Source: an uncultured Clostridia bacterium | GTDB taxonomy: Bacteria; Bacillota; Clostridia; UMGS1810 | NCBI GenBank assembly: GCA_934500705.1 | Contig: CAKSTI010000008.1 | Span: 1 to 64,000, forward strand | Direction of reading: 5' to 3' | DNA: 64,000 bases | Shown: positions 9,611 to 18,611 of the stretch, piece after piece | Position numbering within the stretch: the stretch's first letter is position 1 | Layout: every line of letters begins with the position of its first letter | Made by a program: the position numbers and the translations under genes | The notes under the pieces: generated by a model | Database searches by the model: none | Told to the model about the DNA's origin: nothing | The model's input: the letters and a program-made list of their open reading frames with translations, nothing else

Positions 9611-12600
9611 CGCACCGGTTGCCGACAACCTCGTTTCCGCCGCCGCAGGTTCCGGAAAGACGGCGGTAATGGTGGAGCGCATTGTAAGGCGTGTGGTGAG
9701 CGGTGAGGTAAACATTGACAAACTGCTGATTGTTACATATACAAACGCCGCCGCATCGGAACTTAAAAGCCGTCTTATGCAGGAGATTATGCAAAAGCTC
9801 GACGAGGACGGCGACTCCCACAACTTAAACAAACAGCTTATGCTCATAAACACCGCCTCAATCTGCACTATACACAGCTTTTGCCTGGACATACTCAGAA
9901 ACAACTTTCACAAAATCGGTCTTGACCCCGGCTTTAAAATTGCGGACACGGGCGAAACGGAGCTTGCAAAGCGTGAGATAATGGGCAAAATCTTTGACAA
10001 GTACTACGAGGACGGCGACAGCGTTTTTTTGAGCCTTGTGGACTGCTACACAACCAAAAACGACAAAGCACTTGCGGACGCCGTGCTTGCTATGTACGAA
10101 TTTTCGATGAGCACGCCCGACGGAGCGGGGTTTATCCAAAAGTGTGCCGACAGATTTGCAGGCGACCGCCGCTGGGAGGACGTTCTGCTCTCCGAGGCAC
10201 GCAAAAAGGCGCTGTTTGCCGCAAAGATGTACGATGATGGAATTGAAATTTGCTCTTTTTCCGAAAAGCTCGAAAAAACAAAGGCACTGCTCTGCGACGA
10301 AAGAGAGATGTTTTTAAACCTTGCAAACTCTGCCGATTGGGACAGCGCATACAAATGCACAAAGGCATTTGCCTTTGACAGGCTCTATGTACCCAAAATC
10401 CTGCCCCCGTCCGACGCTGCACGCATTAAATACCTGCGCAGCGAGGCAAAGGACATCTGCAAGGACATCTGCGAAAATATGATTACGGACAGCCTCGGCG
10501 GAATTAAAGCGGACATTGCCCGCAGTGCACCGCAGGCGGAAAAACTTGCAGAGATTGTGATGAATTTTCACTCGCAGTTTTCCGAATACAAGCGCAAAAA
10601 GAACACCGTGGATTTCAGCGATTTGGAGCACCTTGCCCTGTCGCTTCTGAGAAATTCCGACGTGAGTGCGGAGCTTAGCGAACGCTACGAGGAAATATAT
10701 GTGGACGAGTACCAGGACTGCAACAGCGTTCAAGAGGAGATATTCTCGCTCGTTTCACGCAAGGCAAAGGATAAGCCCAATATGTTTATGGTGGGTGATA
10801 TGAAGCAGAGTATTTACCGTTTCCGTGGGTCGGAGCCTGCGCTTTTTAAGCAGAAATCCGAGAGCTACCCCGACTTCGGCACGGGCGACGGGCGGTATAA
10901 CAGAATAAATTTAAACAAGAACTTCCGCAGCCGCAGTGCGGTTTTAAGCGGCGTCAACTCCGTTTTCCGCCAGATAATGAGCACATCTGTCGGCGAGCTT
11001 GAATACACGCCGGAGGAATACCTCTACTACAACGAAAATTCCTACGAGGACACAAACCCCGATACGGACAGAACCGACATAATTTTAATTGACGAGAACA
11101 CGTCGGAGAGCGAGGGCGAAAGCTTCTCCGACGAGCTTAAAGGCATAGAGGCGGAGGCGGTATACACCGCAAACCGCATAAACGAAATTGTAAGAGGCGG
11201 CTACAAGGTATTCGACAAAGAAACCAAGAGCTACCGTGACGCAAGATTTTCGGACATTGTGATACTTCTGCGCAGTGTAAAGGGCTACGCCGAGGTGTAC
11301 TCCGACATTCTCACAACGTCGCAGATACCGGTTTACTGCGATGTGGGCGGAGGGTATTATGACACGCCGGAAATTTCTTTCCTCATAAACTGCCTTAAAA
11401 TAATCGACAATCCCCTTGACGACATTGCCCTGCTCTCCGTAATGCGACACCCCGTGTGCGGATTTACGGACGACGAATTTGTGAGGATTAGAACGGCTCT
11501 CAAAAAGGGGTACTTCTACGATTCGGCGGAAAGGTATATACGTGAAAACGAGGACGGGCTGTGCGAAAAGCTGAAAAAGTTCAAGTCCGAGCTTGCACGA
11601 TTTTACGACCGCTCCAAGTTTCTGCCCACCGACAAGCTGATTTGGGAGATTTGCGACAGGACGGACTATATGGCGTACCTGTCTTTTCTGCCGAACGCCG
11701 AGCTTAAAAAGGCAAACGTGCGTGCGCTTTTCAGCCGTGCGAACGACTTTGAAAAAACGGACTTTAAAGGAGTTTTTAACTTTATCGAATACATCAATTC
11801 CCTTAAAAAGAACAACTCCGACACAGATACGGCAAAGACCCTCGCCGGGGACGAAAACCTTGTGAGGATTATGAGCATACACAAGAGCAAGGGACTCGAA
11901 TTTCCCATAGTGTTCCTCGCACGCAGTTCTAAGAAATTTAATCTGCGTGACCTGACGGACAAAATTCTGCTCCACAAGGAATACGGAATGGGACTTAACT
12001 TTGCGGACTATTCCCTGCGCCTTTCGTACCCGCTGCCAAACAAGAACCTCATAAAAGAGGCTCTGCTCTCCGAGGCAATATCCGAGGAGATGCGTGTTCT
12101 CTACGTTGCGCTGACCCGTGCGAGAGAAAAGCTGATTGTGACCGGCTGTGTTTCCGATGCGCAAAAAAAGCTCTCGTCACTTGCGGTAAAGCTGACAAGC
12201 GAGGGCGACAAAATATCCCCCGCCGTTACTAAATCCGCAAGGTCGTACCTCGACTGGATTCTCCTTGCCGTTATGAGGAACAAAACCGCCCCGTTTGCAA
12301 AGGAATACGGATTTGACACAGTAATTGACGACGGCTCAAACTTTTGTGTGGAAACCGTTGCCAAGGACTCGCTTGTATTAAACATTGACGAGGGCGGCGG
12401 CAAGCGTGACTTTCTCTCGCTCTCCCCCGACGCCGATGCGGACGGCGAAGTTGAAAAACTGCTCGGCTACTCCTACCAGGAGAGCGGACTTGAAAACGTT
12501 GCGGCAAATATGTCGGTAACGGAGCTTAAACGCCGTGCAAATGAGGACAGCGACTGCACAAACCCCTTTGAGCAGTACCGTGTTGGAACGCCGTCGTTTT

Positions 12601-13136
12601 TGAGCGGAACGGAAACGCCCACGGCGGCGGACATAGGAACGCTTACGCACCTTGTTATGGAAAAGATGAACTTTGCCGAAATCAAGAGCGCAGACGATGT
12701 TAAAGAATTGGTTGCAAACCTTGTAAAGCGTGGATTTTTTACCGAAAATCAGGCAAAATACATTAAAACGGATAACATTTTCCGCCTGTTTGAAACTCCC
12801 CTCGGCAAGGCAATGGCAAAGCACTCGGACACCCTGCGCCGTGAGTACGGATTTAAGTATCTTATGGACGCAAGCGAGATTGACAAAGACATAAAATACG
12901 GCGAAAATATAATCATACAGGGGATGGCGGACGCATTTTTTGAAAACGAAAACGGCGAAATCGTGCTTGTGGACTACAAAACGGACAAAGTGAGAAACGG
13001 AGCGGACGAAATTGCAAAGCGCTATGCCCCCCAGCTTAATTTTTACCAAACGGCAATAGAAAAATGTACGGGTAAACGTGTGTGCGAAAAATATCTGTTC
13101 CTGCTCGACAGCGGCGAGGTTGTAAAAACAGATTAG
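9579..13136 (+). CDS. addA: AddA, ATP-dependent helicase/nuclease subunit A
   Basis: This is the UvrD-like motor and nuclease subunit of AddAB (1185 residues). Visible motifs are the Q-motif TTNQQTAID near the start, Walker A AAAGSGKT (21-28), motif II VDEYQD (375-380), MVGDMKQSIYRFRG, the LNKNFRSR motif, VRIMSIHKSKGLEFP, and VLYVALTRAREKL. The C-terminal nuclease motif VDYKTDK has its Asp and Lys at about 1132 and 1134. The enzyme unwinds broken DNA ends and trims them so RecA can load. The start lies inside the 3' end of addB, so translation is probably coupled. Confidence 0.97.
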   Translation: MWTTNQQTAIDAPVADNLVSAAAGSGKTAVMVERIVRRVVSGEVNIDKLLIVTYTNAAASELKSRLMQEIMQKLDEDGDSHNLNKQLMLINTASICTIHSFCLDILRNNFHKIGLDPGFKIADTGETELAKREIMGKIFDKYYEDGDSVFLSLVDCYTTKNDKALADAVLAMYEFSMSTPDGAGFIQKCADRFAGDRRWEDVLLSEARKKALFAAKMYDDGIEICSFSEKLEKTKALLCDEREMFLNLANSADWDSAYKCTKAFAFDRLYVPKILPPSDAARIKYLRSEAKDICKDICENMITDSLGGIKADIARSAPQAEKLAEIVMNFHSQFSEYKRKKNTVDFSDLEHLALSLLRNSDVSAELSERYEEIYVDEYQDCNSVQEEIFSLVSRKAKDKPNMFMVGDMKQSIYRFRGSEPALFKQKSESYPDFGTGDGRYNRINLNKNFRSRSAVLSGVNSVFRQIMSTSVGELEYTPEEYLYYNENSYEDTNPDTDRTDIILIDENTSESEGESFSDELKGIEAEAVYTANRINEIVRGGYKVFDKETKSYRDARFSDIVILLRSVKGYAEVYSDILTTSQIPVYCDVGGGYYDTPEISFLINCLKIIDNPLDDIALLSVMRHPVCGFTDDEFVRIRTALKKGYFYDSAERYIRENEDGLCEKLKKFKSELARFYDRSKFLPTDKLIWEICDRTDYMAYLSFLPNAELKKANVRALFSRANDFEKTDFKGVFNFIEYINSLKKNNSDTDTAKTLAGDENLVRIMSIHKSKGLEFPIVFLARSSKKFNLRDLTDKILLHKEYGMGLNFADYSLRLSYPLPNKNLIKEALLSEAISEEMRVLYVALTRAREKLIVTGCVSDAQKKLSSLAVKLTSEGDKISPAVTKSARSYLDWILLAVMRNKTAPFAKEYGFDTVIDDGSNFCVETVAKDSLVLNIDEGGGKRDFLSLSPDADADGEVEKLLGYSYQESGLENVAANMSVTELKRRANEDSDCTNPFEQYRVGTPSFLSGTETPTAADIGTLTHLVMEKMNFAEIKSADDVKELVANLVKRGFFTENQAKYIKTDNIFRLFETPLGKAMAKHSDTLRREYGFKYLMDASEIDKDIKYGENIIIQGMADAFFENENGEIVLVDYKTDKVRNGADEIAKRYAPQLNFYQTAIEKCTGKRVCEKYLFLLDSGEVVKTD

Positions 13137-13149
13137 GCAAGCACCTGCT

Positions 13150-13247
13150 CGACTGAATTTTTGCAAAGAATTTCGGTGCGTAAGGGTGCAGGCGGGCTGA
13201 CGCCCGTCAAAGCCGACAAGGCGGAAGGCTTTGTGAAAATTCAGTCG
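13150..13247. repeat. 98-bp structured element bounded by a perfect 12-bp inverted repeat
   Basis: CGACTGAATTTT (13150-13161) and AAAATTCAGTCG (13236-13247) are perfect inverted copies. Between them lie two smaller hairpins: CGGGC/GCCCG near 13195-13207 and AGCC/GGCT near 13211-13230. No reading frame with a ribosome site was found in it. It sits between addA and the uvrB promoter. It may be a miniature mobile element, a small structured RNA or a terminator-like structure; no T tract follows. Confidence 0.5.
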
Positions 13248-13294
13248 ACAGGCAATGCGGGTTCGGGTCTCCGCTGCCTAAGTTCGTTTTACAC

Positions 13295-13323
13295 TTGAAA
13301 TTACACAAAGTTAATGTTATCAT
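13295..13323 (+). promoter_or_regulatory. uvrB promoter
   Basis: TTGAAA (13295-13300), a 17-base spacer and TATCAT (13318-13323) lie about 30 bases before the uvrB ATG. I saw no convincing LexA-type box, so SOS control cannot be claimed. Confidence 0.5.
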
Positions 13324-13353
13324 TATATTATACAATAATTTTTCGGTGATGTT

Positions 13354-15312
13354 ATGAGCAATTTTAAAGTAGTTGCGCCCTTTGAACCTATGGGCGACCA
13401 GATTAAAGCGATAGACGAGCTTTCCGCCGGCATTGTGCGTGGCGACCGTGGACAGACGCTCCTCGGAGTTACCGGCTCCGGAAAGACGTACACAATAGCG
13501 AAAACCATTGAGCGTGTAAACAAACCCACGCTTGTTTTGGCACACAACAAAATCCTTGCGGCACAGCTTTGCAGTGAGTTTAAGGAGTTTTTCCCCGACA
13601 ATGCCGTGGAATACTTTGTGTCTTACTACGACTACTACCAGCCGGAGGCTTACATTCCCAACACCGACACGTATATTGAGAAGGACGCATCAATCAACGA
13701 CGAGATAGACAAACTGCGCCACAGCGCAACGGCGGCTCTCTTGGAACGGCGGGACGTGATAATTGTGGCGAGCGTTTCGTGCATTTACGGTTTGGGTGAC
13801 CCGGACGACTACAAAAACCTTATGCTGAGCCTGCGTGTTGGCAACGAGTACGACAGGGACGACGTCCTGAGACGGCTTGTGGATATGCAGTACCACAGAA
13901 ATGACCTTACGCTTGAACGTGGCACGTTCCGTGTGCGTGGCGACGTTTTGGAAATCTGCCCCGTGGGTTCGGGAGAAAAGGCAATAAGGGTGGAATTTTT
14001 CGGCGACGAAATAGACAGAATTTCCGAGGTGGACATTGTAACGGGCGAGGTTGTGTCACTGCGCACATACATTGCCGTTTTCCCGGCGTCGCACTACGCC
14101 ACAACGGGCGAAAAGATGAAGGCGGCAATACGTGGCATTGAGGACGAGCTTACCGACCGTCTTGCCGAGTTTAAGTCACAGGGAAAACTGCTCGAAATGC
14201 AAAGACTCGAACAGCGCACCAACTATGACCTCGAAATGATGCAGGAAATAGGCTTTTGCCAGGGAATAGAAAACTACTCTCGCCACATAAGCGGCAGAGC
14301 ACCCGGAAGTGCGCCCTATACGCTCATCGACTACTTCCCCGACGATTTTCTGCTTGTGATAGACGAGTCGCACGTCACCATTCCCCAGGTGCGTGCAATG
14401 TACGCCGGCGACCGTTCAAGGAAGGACAGCCTTGTGGAATACGGCTTCCGCCTGCCGTCGGCATACGACAACAGACCGCTTAACTTTAAGGAATTTGAAG
14501 ATAAGATAAACCAGGTTATATTTGTAAGCGCAACGCCGTCCGACTACGAAAGGCAGCATTCGTCGCAGATTGTGGAGCAGGTTATACGCCCCACCGGACT
14601 TGTAGACCCGGAGATTATCGTCCGCCCCGTGAGCGGTCAGGTGGACGACCTGATTGGCGTTATAAACGAAGTTACGGCAAAAAATCAGAGAGTGCTTGTA
14701 ACCACGCTTACCAAAAAAATGGCGGAGTCGCTCACGGACTATCTGCACGATGTGGGAATTAAAGTCAAATATCTGCACAGCGACATAGAAACCATTGAGA
14801 GAATGGAGATTATACGGGATTTGCGCCTCGGCGTTTTTGACGTTTTGGTGGGAATTAACCTTCTGCGTGAGGGGCTTGACATTCCGGAAGTCAGCGTAGT
14901 TGCCGTTCTCGATGCCGACAAAGAGGGATTTTTGCGGAGCGAAACCTCGCTTGTGCAGACCATAGGCAGAGCGGCGAGAAACGCCGAGGGCAGAGTCATA
15001 ATGTATGCCGACACCGTTACAGGTTCAATGCAGAGGGCGATTGACGAAACGAACCGCCGCCGCCAAATTCAGACGCAGTACAACGAGGAGCACGGCATCG
15101 TGCCCAAAACCATTATAAAAGACGTAAGAGGCATCATTCAGACATACGCTGAGGAAAGCGCCGAGGAGGCAAAGGAAGAGCCGATGACGGTTGAGGAGAA
15201 AATTGCAAACCTCACGCTTATGATGCAAAAAGCCGCACAGGAGCTTGACTTTGAACAGGCGGCAAAATACAGAGATGAAATTACACGAATTAAAAAATCA
15301 AAAGAGTATTAA
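13354..15312 (+). CDS. uvrB: UvrB, excision nuclease subunit B
   Basis: UvrB verifies DNA damage delivered by UvrA and then recruits UvrC for incision. The 652-residue protein shows Walker A GVTGSGKT (38-45), the damage-probing beta-hairpin segment YYDYYQPEAYIP, VIDESHVT, the helicase motif VGINLLREGLDIPEV and QTIGRAARN. It ends with the UVR domain (DFEQAAKYRDEI) that contacts UvrC. The ATG has a GGTGA ribosome site. uvrA begins 12 bases after the stop, so the two form one operon. Confidence 0.97.
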   Translation: MSNFKVVAPFEPMGDQIKAIDELSAGIVRGDRGQTLLGVTGSGKTYTIAKTIERVNKPTLVLAHNKILAAQLCSEFKEFFPDNAVEYFVSYYDYYQPEAYIPNTDTYIEKDASINDEIDKLRHSATAALLERRDVIIVASVSCIYGLGDPDDYKNLMLSLRVGNEYDRDDVLRRLVDMQYHRNDLTLERGTFRVRGDVLEICPVGSGEKAIRVEFFGDEIDRISEVDIVTGEVVSLRTYIAVFPASHYATTGEKMKAAIRGIEDELTDRLAEFKSQGKLLEMQRLEQRTNYDLEMMQEIGFCQGIENYSRHISGRAPGSAPYTLIDYFPDDFLLVIDESHVTIPQVRAMYAGDRSRKDSLVEYGFRLPSAYDNRPLNFKEFEDKINQVIFVSATPSDYERQHSSQIVEQVIRPTGLVDPEIIVRPVSGQVDDLIGVINEVTAKNQRVLVTTLTKKMAESLTDYLHDVGIKVKYLHSDIETIERMEIIRDLRLGVFDVLVGINLLREGLDIPEVSVVAVLDADKEGFLRSETSLVQTIGRAARNAEGRVIMYADTVTGSMQRAIDETNRRRQIQTQYNEEHGIVPKTIIKDVRGIIQTYAEESAEEAKEEPMTVEEKIANLTLMMQKAAQELDFEQAAKYRDEITRIKKSKEY

Positions 15313-15324
15313 GGGGGCGCACTT

Positions 15325-18141
15325 ATGCCTAAGGACACCATTTATATAAGAGGAGCGAGGGAGCACAACCTCAAAAACATCGACCTTTCCATTCCACGTG
15401 ACAAATTTGTTGTTTTCACGGGGCTTTCCGGGTCGGGAAAATCGTCGCTTGCGTTCGACACCATCTATGCCGAGGGTCAGCGCCGATACGTTGAGTCGCT
15501 CTCGTCGTACGCACGCCAGTTTTTGGGACAGATGGACAAGCCCGACATTGACTACATCGACGGTCTGTCCCCCGCTATCAGCATAGACCAGAAAACCACA
15601 AGCCGAAACCCACGCTCCACCGTGGGAACGGTTACGGAAATTTACGACTACTTCCGCCTGCTTTTTGCACGCATAGGAGTTATGCACTGCCCCAAGTGCG
15701 GAAAGGTGATTTCTCAGCAGTCAATAGACGAGATTGTGGATAAAATTATGGCGACGGGCGAGGGAACAAAACTGCAAATCCTTGCCCCCGTCCTGCGTGA
15801 GAAAAAGGGAACACACAAAAAAGTGTTTGAAAACGCAAAGAAAAACGGCTTTGTCCGTGCAAGGGTTGACGGAGAAATCCGTGACCTGTACGAGGACATC
15901 GACCTTGACAAAAACACACGCCACACCATAGAGATAGTTGTGGACAGGCTCGCTGTAAAAGACGGCATAATGTCAAGAGTCACCGACTCGGTGCAGACCG
16001 CACTGGAAATCGGCGGCGGTATTGCGCTTGCCGTGCTGACCGACGGCAGAGAGCTTGTGTTTAACCAGAACTTTGCCTGCCGTGACTGCGGCATCAGCCT
16101 TGAAGAAATGACCCCACGCTCGTTCTCCTTTAACAGTCCGATAGGCGCCTGCCGTGAGTGTTTAGGTCTCGGAATGCTTATGGAGATTGACCCGGAGCTT
16201 GTAATTGCGGACAAAAACAAGTCGCTCTACGGCGGAGGGATTGACGTGTGCGGCTGGAAGTCCATCGGCGAGGAAGGCTCTTACTCCCACCTGTGGATTG
16301 AGGCGATTGCAAAGAAATACGGCTTTGACCCCAACGTGCCGATTAAGGATTTGCCAAAAGATATTATGGACATCGTGCTCTACGGCAGTGACGACGATGT
16401 TTCCATAGTGTATAAGGGCGAGAGAAAAACGCACCCATTTGAGGGAATAATAAACACCTTAAAGCGCAGATACAAAGACTCTTTCTCGTCGTTTATGAAG
16501 GCGGAAATCGAGGCTCTGATGAGCGACAACGTGTGCCCGTCCTGCAAAGGCAGACGTCTGCGCCCTGAGATTTTGGCAGTGACAGTGGGCGGCAAAAACA
16601 TTGCCGAGGTTACGGAGATGAGCATACGTGACACAAAGGACTTTTTCGACTCACTGACGCTCACCGAAACCGAGCAGATTATAGCAAAGCAGATTTTAAA
16701 GGAAATACGTTCCAGACTTCAATTTTTAATAGATGTGGGACTCGACTACCTCACGCTTGCACGCAGTGCCGGCACGCTCTCCGGCGGCGAAGCGCAGAGA
16801 ATACGCCTTGCAACGCAGATAGGTTCAAGCCTTATGGGCGTGCTCTACATTCTCGACGAGCCGAGCATAGGACTGCACCAGCGTGACAATGACAAGCTTC
16901 TTGCAACGCTCAAAAAACTGCGTGACATAGGTAACACCCTGATTGTCGTTGAGCACGACGAGGACACAATGTACGCCGCAGACTACATTGTAGACATAGG
17001 GCCGGGAGCCGGAATACACGGCGGAGAAGTGGTTGCCGCCGGCACCGCACAGGAGATTATGCAGTGTGAGGAGAGCATAACGGGAGCGTATTTGAGCGGC
17101 AGAAAAAAGATTGAAGTTCCCAAAAAGCGCCGCAAGGGCACGGGAGAATACCTCACCGTTCTGGGCGCATCGGAAAACAATCTTAAAAACATAGACGTTA
17201 AGTTCCCGCTCGGAAAGTTTATCTGCGTTACCGGCGTTTCAGGTTCGGGCAAGTCATCACTTGTAAACGAAATTCTCAACAAGAGCCTTTCCGCAACGCT
17301 AAACGGCGCAAGAAAAAAAGCCGGAAAGCACACGGGCATTGAGGGCGCCGAGCACCTCGACAAGGTAATAAGCATAGACCAGTCGCCGATAGGCAGAACG
17401 CCGAGGTCAAACCCGGCAACATACACGGGAGTATTCTCGGACATAAGGAACGTCTTTGCACAGACAAACGAGGCAAAAATCAGAGGTTACGGCCCGGGGA
17501 GGTTCAGCTTTAACGTGAGCGGCGGCAGATGCGAGGCTTGCCAGGGCGACGGAATAATAAAAATCGAGATGCACTTTCTATCCGACGTTTACGTCCCCTG
17601 CGAAGTGTGCAAGGGCAAGCGCTACAACCGTGAAACGCTCGAAGTTAAGTTTAAAGGCAAAAACATAAGCGACGTTTTGGATATGACGGTTGAGGAAGGA
17701 TTGTCCTTCTTTGAAAACATACCCAAAATCAAGCGCAAAATGCAGACCCTCTGCGACGTCGGACTCGGCTACGTCAAAATCGGTCAGCCGTCCACACAGC
17801 TCTCCGGCGGAGAGGCACAGCGTGTAAAGCTGGCAACAGAGCTCAGCCGCCGCTCCACGGGCAAAACCCTCTATATTCTGGACGAGCCCACAACGGGACT
17901 GCACACGGCGGACGTGCACAAGCTCATTGACGTGCTCGACATTCTCGCCGACAGCGGAAACACAGTGGTTGTAATCGAGCACAATCTCGACGTTATAAAG
18001 GTGGCGGACTACATCATAGACTTAGGGCCGGAGGGCGGCGACGGCGGCGGAAAAATCGTGTGCACCGGAACACCCGAAAAGGTGGCAAAGTGCGAAAAAT
18101 CGTACACCGGCAAATATCTTAAAAAAATGCTTGCGAGGTAG
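15325..18141 (+). CDS. uvrA: UvrA, excision nuclease subunit A
   Basis: UvrA is the damage-recognition ATPase of nucleotide excision repair. The 938-residue protein has two ABC-type ATPase halves. The first Walker A is GLSGSGKS (33-40) and the second GVSGSGKS lies near residue 640. There are zinc-binding cysteine pairs (CPKCGK, CRDCG with CRECLGLG, and CEACQGDG with CEVCKGKR). Two LSGGEAQR signatures are each followed by a LDEP Walker B. Length and domain order are typical. Its stop codon lies 5 bases before the ATG of the next gene. Confidence 0.97.
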   Translation: MPKDTIYIRGAREHNLKNIDLSIPRDKFVVFTGLSGSGKSSLAFDTIYAEGQRRYVESLSSYARQFLGQMDKPDIDYIDGLSPAISIDQKTTSRNPRSTVGTVTEIYDYFRLLFARIGVMHCPKCGKVISQQSIDEIVDKIMATGEGTKLQILAPVLREKKGTHKKVFENAKKNGFVRARVDGEIRDLYEDIDLDKNTRHTIEIVVDRLAVKDGIMSRVTDSVQTALEIGGGIALAVLTDGRELVFNQNFACRDCGISLEEMTPRSFSFNSPIGACRECLGLGMLMEIDPELVIADKNKSLYGGGIDVCGWKSIGEEGSYSHLWIEAIAKKYGFDPNVPIKDLPKDIMDIVLYGSDDDVSIVYKGERKTHPFEGIINTLKRRYKDSFSSFMKAEIEALMSDNVCPSCKGRRLRPEILAVTVGGKNIAEVTEMSIRDTKDFFDSLTLTETEQIIAKQILKEIRSRLQFLIDVGLDYLTLARSAGTLSGGEAQRIRLATQIGSSLMGVLYILDEPSIGLHQRDNDKLLATLKKLRDIGNTLIVVEHDEDTMYAADYIVDIGPGAGIHGGEVVAAGTAQEIMQCEESITGAYLSGRKKIEVPKKRRKGTGEYLTVLGASENNLKNIDVKFPLGKFICVTGVSGSGKSSLVNEILNKSLSATLNGARKKAGKHTGIEGAEHLDKVISIDQSPIGRTPRSNPATYTGVFSDIRNVFAQTNEAKIRGYGPGRFSFNVSGGRCEACQGDGIIKIEMHFLSDVYVPCEVCKGKRYNRETLEVKFKGKNISDVLDMTVEEGLSFFENIPKIKRKMQTLCDVGLGYVKIGQPSTQLSGGEAQRVKLATELSRRSTGKTLYILDEPTTGLHTADVHKLIDVLDILADSGNTVVVIEHNLDVIKVADYIIDLGPEGGDGGGKIVCTGTPEKVAKCEKSYTGKYLKKMLAR

Positions 18142-18146
18142 TGGCA

Positions 18147-18596
18147 ATGTTTGAATTAATCTCCGATATTTTAAAATATGCACTTGTAGTCGTGGTGTAC
18201 GTTTTTATATTCAGCGTGGTAAAGCTGGTATATATGGACATTGCCGACACAAGGCGCCGTGAGGCAAACGAGGAGGAGGGGCTCGGATATTTAAAGCTCA
18301 TCAACCTCCGCAAGGAACTGCCGTTCAAGGTTTACGAAAGTTACAGCGTGTGGGAGGATACGTCAATCGGCAGGAGCAAAAAGTGCAATATATTTATCCC
18401 CGACCCGTATCTTTCCAAAAGGCACGCAAGGATATTCTTTAAGGACGCCGAATTTTACATCGAGGACCTCGGCAGTACCAACGGCACGTTCTTAAACGGC
18501 AAACAGCTCGGCACACGCCCCGTCAAATTGAAAGACAGCGACAAGGTGAGCGTGGGACATATGAGTTTTCTGTTTGTGGACGGTGCAAAACTGTAA
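18147..18596 (+). CDS. membrane-anchored FHA-domain protein
   Basis: The 149-residue protein has one N-terminal membrane helix (about 5-27, LVVVVYVFIFSVVKLVYM), a short linker and a C-terminal FHA domain. The FHA phosphothreonine-binding signature is clear: SIGRSKKCNI, YLSKRHARIFF and LGSTNGTFLN. FHA domains bind phosphothreonine peptides made by Ser/Thr kinases. I chose the ATG at 18147, 8 bases after GAGG; the GTG at 18141 is too close to that site. It lies directly before a SEDS glycosyltransferase gene, which suggests a role in controlling cell-wall synthesis. FHA genes beside ftsW/rodA and a PBP gene are known from Actinobacteria and Clostridia; no PBP gene is seen here. Confidence 0.9.
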   Translation: MFELISDILKYALVVVVYVFIFSVVKLVYMDIADTRRREANEEEGLGYLKLINLRKELPFKVYESYSVWEDTSIGRSKKCNIFIPDPYLSKRHARIFFKDAEFYIEDLGSTNGTFLNGKQLGTRPVKLKDSDKVSVGHMSFLFVDGAKL

Positions 18597-18611
18597 AAAG
18601 GGGTGACGTAC

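Noticed and set aside
11085..12164. 359-codon open frame on the minus strand
   Set aside because: It lies entirely antisense to addA, has no ribosome site and its protein is Val/Arg/Phe-rich without motifs; a codon-bias shadow.
13270..13353. LexA/SOS box before uvrB
   Set aside because: No GAAC-N4-GTTC or CGAAC-type palindrome near the promoter.
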